Origin: Isoetes engelmannii
Taxonomy: Eukaryota > Streptophyta > Lycopodiopsida > Isoetales > Isoetaceae
NCBI GenBank assembly: GCA_011763485.2
Contig: JAANSK020267715.1
Location: 1-21,539 of the forward strand
Length of the DNA stretch: 21,539 nt
Direction of reading: 5' to 3'
Of this stretch, positions 1 to 7,252 are shown one piece after another (the stretch's first letter is position 1; each line of letters starts with the position of its first letter). Position numbers and translations under genes: made by a program. The notes below the pieces were generated by a model. That model was not told the DNA's origin, searched no databases, and was given only the letters and a program-made list of their open reading frames with translations.

Positions 1-478
1 TGGAAGTGCTGGCCTCTGCTTTCTCATCGGTAGTTTTATAATAATCCGAGAAGCTCTTCCAATTAACAGCCTCCCCCGTTATATGCAGATAATAGGCCAC
101 TGCCCAAGTTCCAGGAGCCATTCCACCCCATGTGTGTGCCGTCCCTGTAATTCTTTTGTAAATTTCCATGAACTCCTCGGCGCTCAGATTCTTCAACCTG
201 TTCAAGGAAAGATATGCCTTAACGTTTTTTGGAAAAGAATTTAGGAAAAAATACCTGTAGCCGGATTTGTTTGGCATTTTGTCCCCCCAAAGCTTCCTTA
301 GATGGCGTGGGGCACAATCTCTTGTTTCATGAGCGATTTCATCGTGTGACCAATGGCATTCAACTCTGGTTCCATCAGGGTTCAAGCGGCAAGAAGCGGC
401 AACACAGAAGAAGAAGAAGATAGAGAAGAACAGGTTATTCCTTTTCGGGTCTCGAAGAGGGAGATGATGACGTGGCAT
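1..478 (-). CDS. Hypothetical protein with signal-like N-terminus, 5' part only
   Basis: An open frame runs from an ATG at 478 down to the window edge, giving at least 159 codons without a stop. An in-frame ATG at 502 would add eight residues, and the nearest upstream stop is at 578-580. The N-terminus has a basic stretch (RDPKRNN) followed by a hydrophobic run (LFFSIFFFFCVAAS) and then Cys, which resembles a signal peptide or signal anchor, so secretion or membrane targeting is inferred. The following part is mixed and globular-looking, with several Cys, Trp and Tyr residues and motifs such as LSAEEFMEIYKRI and GTWAVAYYLHITGEAV. I recognise no family. It lies just downstream of a truncated LINE in the same orientation, so it may be a real gene start or part of another repeat. 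An intron inside it cannot be excluded. Confidence 0.5.
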   Translation of the reverse strand, partial: MPRHHLPLRDPKRNNLFFSIFFFFCVAASCRLNPDGTRVECHWSHDEIAHETRDCAPRHLRKLWGDKMPNKSGYRYFFLNSFPKNVKAYLSLNRLKNLSAEEFMEIYKRITGTAHTWGGMAPGTWAVAYYLHITGEAVNWKSFSDYYKTTDEKAEASTS

Positions 479-603
479 GAAATTCAAATAACCGGCACTC
501 ATTAATCGCGTTCCTGCGATTTCCGCTTCGCTATGCACCACCCGATTCCACCACAAACAAGGTACACAAATGTGGCATCAAAATGCACGTTTTTGAGACA
601 CCT

Positions 604-1857
604 TGAGACATCAAAATGCCCCACACAAAGTTTCAAACCATCCTATCCAATGCCTGCATCTTCCCCTCAGAAGCCAGCGTTGCGGATGCCGTGTACACAT
701 GCGTGCTACAAAGCATCGACTTAGCCACAGTGATCCTCCCCGCCATAGACAGCCTACTGCCCTTCCAGCAATTGAGATGCTTCTGTAACCCTTGCAAGAT
801 CTTATCCCACACCCGCCCTATGGAGATATCCCTTCCAAAGGGAATACCCAGCAGCTTCGTGCATGCATTGCCTGGGAGCACCTTCCACGAGAAAAGAGCT
901 AGACAAGGAGGAGGCGGAGTCAACAAGGCCCATAATGCAGAGCATTTTCCCCAATTCAAGAGAATGCCTGAGGCCAAAGAGAAGGTGTCGAGCAGACCCT
1001 TCACATTTCGCAAATCCCTTTCCTCTGCCACCAAAAAGAGAAAGGTATCGTCAGCAAACTGGTTGATGATCTGTTGGCTACCAACCTGCATCTAGAGCCC
1101 GTCCACCACGCCCTCCTCCACAGCAGCCAAAAGCAACTGGGATAAGGCCTCTGCTACAAAACAAGAATGGTGCTAGAGGGCACCCCTGACGCACCCCTCT
1201 ATCCAATGAAAAGAAGGCCGAGGGCTCACCCTGGCACACCACTGTAGCTCGAGCCGACCTGTGCAGCTTCATAACTGTCTCTGTGAACCATGGGCCACAG
1301 CCCAAGGCCAACATCATGGCAGATAAGAACTCCCAGTGAACACTGTCATAGGCTTTGGCAAAATCAAGCTTCAAGTATGCAATGCCTTGGCCTGTTGTTC
1401 TGGCCCAATACAGGCCCTCATAAGCCGCTGCCACATTTGTCAAGATGTTCCTCCCAAGAACAAACCCAGACTGAACCCGGCTAAAGGAGGAGAACAACAC
1501 CGGCTTCAGCTTCTCTACCAGGGCCTTCGCAATGATCTTATACACAGAGTACAACAAGGAAATAGGCCTCCAATCACTAATGGTGGAAGGCTGCTTCACC
1601 TTCGAGATGAGGGAAATACATGCGGTATTCAAGATCCGATCAAGCTGTGAGGACTGCAGCAACTCAAGATATACTTGGTACACCGACTCACCGGCCCACT
1701 CCCAATAAGTCTGGAAGAACTCAACAGGAATGCCATCCAGCCCTGAACACCTGTCCTTAGCCATACACATACATGCCTCGGCAAGTTCCTCTCTCGAGAG
1801 CTGCTGCTCCAGGCTCTCACGCTGATGAGGCAAAATGGAAGGCTTGACAGCCGCCAA
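604..1857 (-). pseudogene. LINE reverse transcriptase domain (broken)
   Basis: The long frame 1857-1078 contains successive RT blocks: KDRCSGLDGIPVEFFQ, DWRPISLLYSVYKIIAKAL, SGFVLGRNI, KLDFAKAYDSVHWEFL (first catalytic Asp) and GVRQGCPLAPFLF. A frameshift just after PFLF (near 1165) breaks the chain. The frame resumes at 1091 with QQIINQFADDTFLFL. The catalytic FADD box lies at 1047-1058. The thumb-like part follows (GILLNWGKCSALW, then GRITVAKSMLCSTHVY) until a TGA at 633-635, after which NFVWG still resembles the family. All key polymerase motifs are visible, but not in one frame. Confidence 0.9.
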
Positions 1858-2740
1858 AACAAGCTCCTACATCTCCTCTCATAGGGGAGCGCACGCTGCA
1901 CAAAGAATCCAGAGAAATGGGCATGCACATACCTCCGCAACTTGGCAGGGTCCTCCAATGTCCGACCATCGGGCAAGGCAAGAGATGCCATAGATGCCGC
2001 ATAACGCGATGCCTGGCTGCCCGAAAGAATACGGATGAACTCGTATCCCCCTCTTTCAACCAGGTAAGACCCGCTTTCACACTCGCCTCCCGAACCTTAA
2101 CCTGTTCCAGGGCACCAATACGCCGCAGCAGAGCATTCTCCCTAACCCCATCGCCCGAATCCTTTCCAACTGATAGAGAGCATGCAGCTCCTGCCGCTCC
2201 TGCTGCACACGCTGCCTCCCAAACTCCTTAGCAAAGTGCTTCACCCTAGCAAGAGCTGCCGCCATGCCCGCCATACCACCCACATAGGAGAAAGTGTCCA
2301 GCCACACACCCTGGCATTGCGCCGAGACCTGCAAACCCCCAAGGCTTCGCAGCTTGTACCTGATAGTGGCCCACAACGCACCCCGTCAAGACGGCTGGTT
2401 CGGAGCATATACATTGACAATCCCCCACTCCTGACCACCCTCTAGCCACTTGATGATCGTCCAGCGACCAAACTTATCAGCTTCAGAATATGCGACCTGC
2501 ACATCCATCCTCCATGCGATCAAAGTGCCCCTACTAGTCCTGTCCTGAAGAAGAAGCAACAATAGCAAACTGGCGGCCCACCATATCCAGGAAATGGGAC
2601 ATATCCCCCCTGTGGCACTTGTGCTCCTGAAAACAAACAATATCAGGGCGCATATGTCGCAGTCCCAAAGAGATATGGGCCCTCTTGCCACTAGAGGACC
2701 GCACCCCCTGCACATTCCAACTCAAAGTCGACCTATTCAT
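1817..2740 (-). pseudogene. LINE endonuclease domain and linker (broken)
   Basis: The frame begins with MNRSTLSWNVQGVRSS, the usual start of the exonuclease-endonuclease-phosphatase fold, followed by PDIVCFQEHKC carrying the conserved Glu. After a frameshift near 2550 it continues to GIVNVYAPNQ at about 2400. The normal GDFN-containing middle and the catalytic His region are not found. The frame jumps instead to LWATIRYKL and a helical linker rich in Gln, Arg and Glu (2150-2250), then to KAGLTWLKEGDTSSSVFF (about 2060), the segment that normally precedes the reverse transcriptase. The endonuclease is therefore internally deleted and cannot be active. Confidence 0.82.
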
Positions 2741-2773
2741 CCCGGAGAAGAAGGATGAACCCCCGTATCACGG

Positions 2774-2796
2774 ACTTTCAGGATGAACCTGAAAGT
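2774..2796. repeat. Perfect inverted repeat, 9-bp arms
   Basis: ACTTTCAGG, a 5-base loop ATGAA, then CCTGAAAGT. The arms are perfectly complementary. It lies about 35 bp upstream of the LINE ORF2 start codon. It could form a hairpin in DNA or RNA; no function is evident. Confidence 0.6.
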
Positions 2797-2845
2797 GGGC
2801 TAAAGTTGCACTGCAGACATGTTGTTTTTTAACAGATTCCAAAAT

Positions 2846-2894
2846 AAAGACCAGAATGTCTTTCAGAATGAAGGCCAGAATGTCTTCCAGAAAA
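2846..2894. repeat. Two-copy tandem repeat, about 25 bp
   Basis: The units share ACCAGAATGTCTTTCAGAA and GCCAGAATGTCTTCCAGAA. The copies abut and differ at a few positions. This is a small duplication in the non-coding stretch upstream of the LINE. Confidence 0.6.
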
Positions 2895-3010
2895 CAGAGC
2901 AGAATTAATACTAGGAAGTATTTCATATGAATACAATATTGGCAAAACTTTGAAATTCATAAGCTTGAAATTCATACCGATTATAGCTCATACAGTTTAA
3001 CAAAACATTA

Positions 3011-3116
3011 GAGTTGCATAATGATCTCAAAATCACTCAAAGTTGCAGAATGATCTCAGAATCACCCAGTCTTCAAAACATTAGAGTTGTAGAATGATCT
3101 CAAATCACTCAAAACA
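3011..3116. repeat. Degenerate three-unit repeat (AGTTG...GAATGATCTCA...AATCAC)
   Basis: Three imperfect units begin near 3011, 3041 and 3083. Each contains GTTG(C/T)A(T/G)AATGATCTCA followed by AATCAC(T/C)C. The middle unit is longer and carries CAGTCTTCAAAACATTA. No coding frame crosses it. Confidence 0.65.
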
Positions 3117-4105
3117 TGTCCGAATTACAAGGTTACATCACTTCGAATGATCTTCTTCACCAGCTCTCCCAAATCATAGCACTTCACTTTGTCATATCTC
3201 AATAATTTTGCTGTAACGTTCCTCAAAAAAATTGAACTGTCCACAGAACACATAAAACCATCTACCATCTGCCAGGCCCTAATCATCTGCCATAGCTCAC
3301 ACAGCTACATCGCAAAGAGGGAAAATCTCGGTTTCGCTACCATAGCACAAAGAAAAGCAGGGCTCAGAAGCTCTCCACACCGAACTGATGCTAGGGCAGT
3401 GCCTTACATAGTAAGAGGCTCTCTGGAAGACGGAGGAATGTCCTTGAATACTGCATCCCACAGGGGCCGCCTGCCATGCTTCGCCGAAAATATGGATCTC
3501 TGATTCCATCGAAAGGAAATACCAACCTTTCCACCTTAAAAGACCGTTCAAGCACCTATAGAAGGCAAAAAGACTGTTCAAGCACCTAAAGGACAAGAAA
3601 GATAAGACAGAAACAAAGAACTCCAGAAATTTACCTGAAATCTGTCGTAAAAATCTAAGAAACCGGCAAGCTGCCTTCAAATTGGCAAAATAGATCACCA
3701 TTCCAGAACCTAAACTGCAAAGAACCAACAGAATTGCAAAAAATTAAGAAAGGTCTGCAAAAAGCCATCTTCAAGCCGCCAAGAACCGTCCGCAAGTGTC
3801 TTCAAGGATCCTCGCCAAGCAGCGCCTTCAAGCAGACTGTAGGATAGAACAAAACGACGGCGCGCCATAGCCGAAGACGACCGAAGACGCTGGAAAAGAG
3901 AAAGGGCAAATGCCCCCAAATACTTTTATATGGTGACATGTCCACTGACGTGGCAGAATGGCTGCTAAAGTAATTTCTCGACAAGCCAAAGGTCGTGCTG
4001 GCTGCTTTTTGCCCTGTCAAGGCGGCGCGGATGACATGGCAGAAAGCAGCCAGCAGGGCCTTTCCCCTATACGTTAAACAATAATAGCCTCCCCCCGATG
4101 GTTAC
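3117..4105. other. Non-coding stretch, no recognised gene
   Basis: I find no recognisable protein, RNA gene or element end here. The minus-strand open frames at 3297-3728 and 3710-4020 show no family motifs and have biased, low-complexity composition. Visible structure is limited to a 30-bp tandem duplication at 3541-3600. The last part (3840-4080) is relatively GC-rich. Confidence 0.5.
3541..3600. repeat. 30-bp tandem duplication
   Basis: Unit 1 (3541-3570) and unit 2 (3571-3600) share AGAC(C/T)GTTCAAGCACCTA, then diverge in their A/G-rich second halves. Confidence 0.65.
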
Positions 4106-4150
4106 GTGCATGTATTTTGTTGTTGAGGAGATGATTCATATTAAAGCTTA
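4106..4150 (+). repeat. 46-bp dispersed repeat, copy 1
   Basis: Begins GTGCATGTATTTTG and ends ATTAAAGCTTA. It matches 6566-6611 with four mismatches and one 1-bp gap, by my alignment. This copy directly abuts the Helitron CTAG terminus at 4151, so it is the sequence flanking the Helitron 3' end. Confidence 0.75.
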
Positions 4151-4180
4151 CTAGTAAACGTGTGCCCGGCGTTGCCGGGC
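4151..4180 (-). other. Helitron 3' terminus: hairpin plus CTAG
   Basis: On the minus strand GCCCGGC, loop AAC and GCCGGGC (4180-4164) form a perfect 7-bp stem. Nine bases then lead to CTAG (4154-4151), and the next flanking base is T. This is the standard Helitron termination signal, a short GC hairpin roughly 10 nt before CTRR and insertion before T. The helicase on the same strand supports the orientation. Confidence 0.88.
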
Positions 4181-4257
4181 TAACGTCCTCACTTGTGTGT
4201 TTTAATTTGTGTGTTTTTACTTGGCATTTAAGATCCATATATAGGTGCAATTTTAAG

Positions 4258-4343
4258 AACATCTCAGTTCGATGATAGCAAGAATAAATATGATTCTAAA
4301 AACATCTCAGTTCGATGATGGCATGAATGGATATAATTTGCTT
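4258..4343. repeat. 43-bp tandem duplication in the Helitron tail
   Basis: AACATCTCAGTTCGATGAT occurs at 4258 and again at 4301. The rest of each 43-bp unit is partly conserved. It lies between the helicase stop and the Helitron terminal hairpin. Confidence 0.7.
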
Positions 4344-4772
4344 ATGTAAATATTTTTGTTGGTCAAATTTTGTTTAATGATAGTATCATCAATGTATTGG
4401 CCTTGCATTTAAAGGATGGATCTTGATAAAGAACACACTGCTTTATAAGAAAAGTGGAGGCAATTATGTTTAGCTGCCACGCAAAAAGTATGGCGTGACA
4501 CGCCCAATACTCAAAATGTGTTTTTTAGAAGTAGTAAAGTACATCAACAAAAGTTAGAGTATGTATGACAAAAGTGACGCTGGTGACTCGATGCTTCTTG
4601 TCACCCTTCAAGCAGTTGGCGACATGGTGACCAAAGATATACCACGGGACCAAAATACGCACCATTTACATGCATGGCGAAGTAAGCAAGTAAGACAAAA
4701 AAGAAAGAAAGCAGAACAAATCAATGCCAACAAAGAGAAATTAGAAGTAGAGATTTTAAGTTTTAGACTCAC

Positions 4773-5874
4773 TTAGAGGAGTTCTTTGTATACAATATTT
4801 GTTGTATATCTTGATCTGTCGACATTTGCAGGAGCATCTCCATCCTTTGATAGAATGAGTACCTTTATGCCTTGGATTCCTTGAGCTCTCGAGAGTGCGA
4901 CATAGAGTTGTCCATGACTAAATACCGGATTTGGCAAATACAAACCAACCATTTTCATTGTTTGCCCCCCTCGGATTTGTTGATTGTCATACCAAAAGCT
5001 GGTCGCAGCGAAAATTGCATGCGCTCAAAACTGGAATGAGAGTTCTGCATTATTAGGCACCAGGGAAATTCGAAATATGAACACTCTACTTCCAATATTC
5101 TTTCCAGTGACAATCTCGGCATCTATAGCACGTATTCCCAATGCACGTATAATGAGGCGAGTGCCATTATAGAGCCCCTTACGTGTAGATACAGACCTCA
5201 GCAACATGACAATCATGCCAACCTTCAATGTCAATCAATGTGAGGCATCCCACTTGGAGTTTGCGCATTTGGAAATTCAGTAGGATAAACCCCTGCGTCA
5301 TTCTCATTAACAGCTCGATCAGCACTGTAATAATCCTCGGGTGTAGCAGGCAACCACTCTGTCATCCTCTTGTTTACTTCGTCTACATCCTCATTTAGCG
5401 GCGTAAGGATTGCCCTTTCCACCCAATAGGACACACTTTTATAATTTGTGGAAACATTAGGGAATGCCATGGCTAGCAAGTCATTCAAGTCCTGCGACTT
5501 GACACAAATCTCTTCTGGAAGACATATCACATCCGATCCAAGGTTGGGAAATGTGGGTTCAAGTCCATCTCCAACTCGTTGGAGATAGTCAGCAAACGTC
5601 CTTTGCGCCTCAGCATCTCTTCCCACATTGTTCATTACTCGCATATTTGTGTTAAGCTTATGTTCCTCAACATGATCCCATATGTAAGAGTACTTCAAGG
5701 AAGCTTGCACAATTTGGGTCGATCTCCTCGTGGAACCACAGGTGGAACCTGGCGAAAATCTCCTCCTAAAACAACAGTGAGTCCCCCAAATAAGTTGTCA
5801 CATGACATCACATCGCGAAGCGTTCTGTCCAATGCTTCATAAACATGTTTATGCATCACTGGGGCCGCACCCCA
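4773..5874 (-). pseudogene. Helitron Pif1-family helicase, C-terminal part (frameshifted)
   Basis: Helicase blocks appear in order on the minus strand: MHKHVYEALDRTLRDVM, GGDFRQVPPVVPRG (motif III), ASLKYSYIWDHVEEHKLNTN, the long middle domain, [70 protein letters not shown] and the native end NIVYKELL with a stop at 4773-4775. Frameshifts occur near 5705, 5230 and 4955 (a G run), and there is a stop near 5025. The motif II acidic pair, normally WDEAPM, reads WGAAPV here, so the ATPase residues are lost. The Walker A region is absent. In life this protein would unwind DNA for rolling-circle transposition. Confidence 0.9.
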
Positions 5875-6565
5875 TTACCGGATTTGCTCCAGTATTTCAC
5901 CTCCTGCGATTTGCTCCAGGAGATGATGGCTGCAGTGCTCTCTTATGAACCGAAGTAAAGAAACGTGGAGGTTTTGCAAGTGCTTTCCCTGTTAAAAAAC
6001 TGTCAAACCCCTATTCTGGGAAGGATAAAGTGAAGCAGAAAAACTACCTGGGCGTTTTTCTCATCGTCAAGTTTTGTCGTGCTTCAACCTAACATGATAA
6101 GAGCTCCTGTTAAAAATCCGTCAAGCCGCCATGAAGAAGGATCAGGCTTCAAAAAAAGTTTATCTGGACGTTTCCTTCGTCCTCCAATGCTCTTCAATCT
6201 GAAAAAAATAAAAGAGGTAAGAAATATCATAGATTAAAGCTGCAGCAATGGAGCCTACAACAAACCTCTGTTTGTGGTGGAGGCGATCTGAAAACAATAG
6301 CTAAGTTAGAAACCAAAATGATCTCGGATTTAAACCCTATTTCCTTAATCATGGAAGCGGTGGAGATTACCACCCCATGATCTTTGCTGCCCTCGAAAAA
6401 ACGCTTACTCTGCCTCTCTGGCGTAAAAAATTAACTCAAGAAAAAATGAAGGCAAGAAAAAAGTTTGTGGCCAGAAATTCAAAAAGCGGCGTTAGCACCT
6501 ACCAAAAAAACGTCACCAGCAGCGTGAGGGGGAAACCCCAAAAACATTTTAAGTAGATGTACCAA
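5875..6565. other. Non-coding stretch with a degenerate duplication
   Basis: Helicase homology is gone and no other family is recognised. GATTTGCTCCAG occurs twice close together (5880-5925). A diverged tandem duplication occupies 5987-6200. The remainder is A-rich and broken by stops in all frames. Confidence 0.45.
5987..6200. repeat. Diverged tandem duplication, period about 118 bp
   Basis: Copy 1 (5987-6090) and copy 2 (6106-6200) both start CCTGTTAAAAA, share GAAGGAT, an A-rich middle, CTGG(G/A)CGTTT, and end near GCT(T/C)...TTCAA(C/T)CT. Similarity is only moderate. Copy 2 reads open for about 30 codons on the plus strand (begins PVKNPSSRHEEGSGFKKS), while copy 1 has stops further on. 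Confidence 0.5.
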
Positions 6566-6620
6566 GTGCATGTATTTTGCTGTTGGGGAAATTATTCATA
6601 TTTAAAGCTTATGTACCAAG
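6557..6620 (+). repeat. 46-bp dispersed repeat, copy 2, flanked by 10-bp direct repeats
   Basis: ATGTACCAAG occurs perfectly at 6557-6566 and 6611-6620. Between them is a 44-bp segment (6567-6610) that is a close copy of the sequence flanking the Helitron terminus at 4106-4150. The arrangement looks like a short insertion with a 10-bp target-site duplication. Confidence 0.7.
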
Positions 6621-6666
6621 TTTTGGACCGCAGACAAAAGTCACAAACATTTATCAAACGATGATC

Positions 6667-6958
6667 ATGAAATGCGGCATACTGCTTGCAATTTATATAG
6701 TTATAATTATTTATTTGCTGGCTTTATTTGCTGGCTGAAACATATGAAGAATTCTACTTCTTCCAGTAACGGAAATCAAGTACATCCTTTCAGCTCAAAC
6801 ACTTCCCTGATTTCCACTCGAAGATAAACATGAAATGCAGATATAATGCTTGCCATTATAGTTATAATTATTTATTTTCTGGCTGAGACATCTGAAGAAT
6901 CATCCTAAATCAGGTATGTCTTTCAGCTCTAACACACCTCTGATTTTCACGGATGACA
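6667..6958. repeat. Diverged tandem duplication, about 130-163 bp
   Basis: Copy A (6667-6829) and copy B (6830-6958) both begin ATGAAATGC. They share TAGTTATAATTATTTATTT, CTGGCTGA.ACAT.TGAAGAAT, CTTTCAGCTC and CTGATTT.CAC. Copy A has an extra internal repeat of the TTTGCTGGCT segment. The duplication lies beyond the likely poly(A) site of SRP72. Confidence 0.7.
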
Positions 6959-6994
6959 ATCTTTTCAAAGCAAATGAAACATTGATATAAAAGG

Positions 6995-7000
6995 TTTATT
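6995..7000 (-). promoter_or_regulatory. Candidate SRP72 poly(A) signal AATAAA
   Basis: AATAAA on the minus strand, about 255 nt after the SRP72 stop codon. It is the first perfect hexamer I find downstream of the gene. The length is plausible for a plant 3' UTR. Confidence 0.45.
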
Positions 7001-7252
7001 GTCCTCATACAAAATGGACTTAACTATTCCACTTCTACTGTGTATAAAATTAAATAATGTGTTGGGTCAGTTTAAGCTCCCAGAATTATGTGCTTGATCA
7101 AGTTTGCCCCATCTTCTGACTGCATAGGTCTTTGAAGAAAAATATTGTTATCATTCGTCAGAATACGAAACCTGAATTGGCAATGCCCTCACTCCAAAAA
7201 GAAGTATTGCGCACCCTAAAGTACAACTCTTACCAAATTCTAACTCTAAAAT

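Larger units (their letters stand above)
604..2740 (-). mobile_element. L1-type LINE ORF2, truncated at both ends
   Basis: Minus-strand reading frames line up in the order of a plant L1 (non-LTR) ORF2: start Met at 2740, apurinic-type endonuclease, linker, then reverse transcriptase. The product would nick target DNA and prime reverse transcription from its own RNA. The copy is dead: the frame shifts several times, most of the endonuclease is missing, and there is a TAG just before the FADD segment and a TGA near 633. The homology fades by about 600, before the usual C-terminal zinc-knuckle region, and no poly(A) tail or target-site duplication is seen. No ORF1 is recognisable above 2740. Confidence 0.88.
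4151..5874 (-). mobile_element. Helitron, 3' portion with intact terminus
   Basis: Read on the minus strand, the element encodes a Pif1-type Helitron helicase. It ends with a 17-nt hairpin, a 9-nt spacer and CTAG, with a T in the flank, as expected of a Helitron inserted between A and T. No Rep nuclease (HUH) domain is seen upstream. Recognisable helicase stops at about 5874, so the 5' part is deleted or replaced, and I cannot locate the TC 5' end. About 620 bp lie between the helicase stop codon and the terminus. Confidence 0.85.

Noticed and set aside
616-1650. Plus-strand open frames of up to 159 codons
   Set aside because: They are the antisense of the LINE reverse transcriptase, whose minus-strand motifs are unambiguous.
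3297-4020. Minus-strand frames of 143, 69 and 72 codons
   Set aside because: No motif, Phe/Ser/Leu-rich composition, and a local tandem repeat within the range; no support as genes.
4561-4776. Plus-strand 71-codon frame with a Lys/Arg-rich end
   Set aside because: Lies in the tail of the Helitron, antisense, with no family similarity; probably chance.
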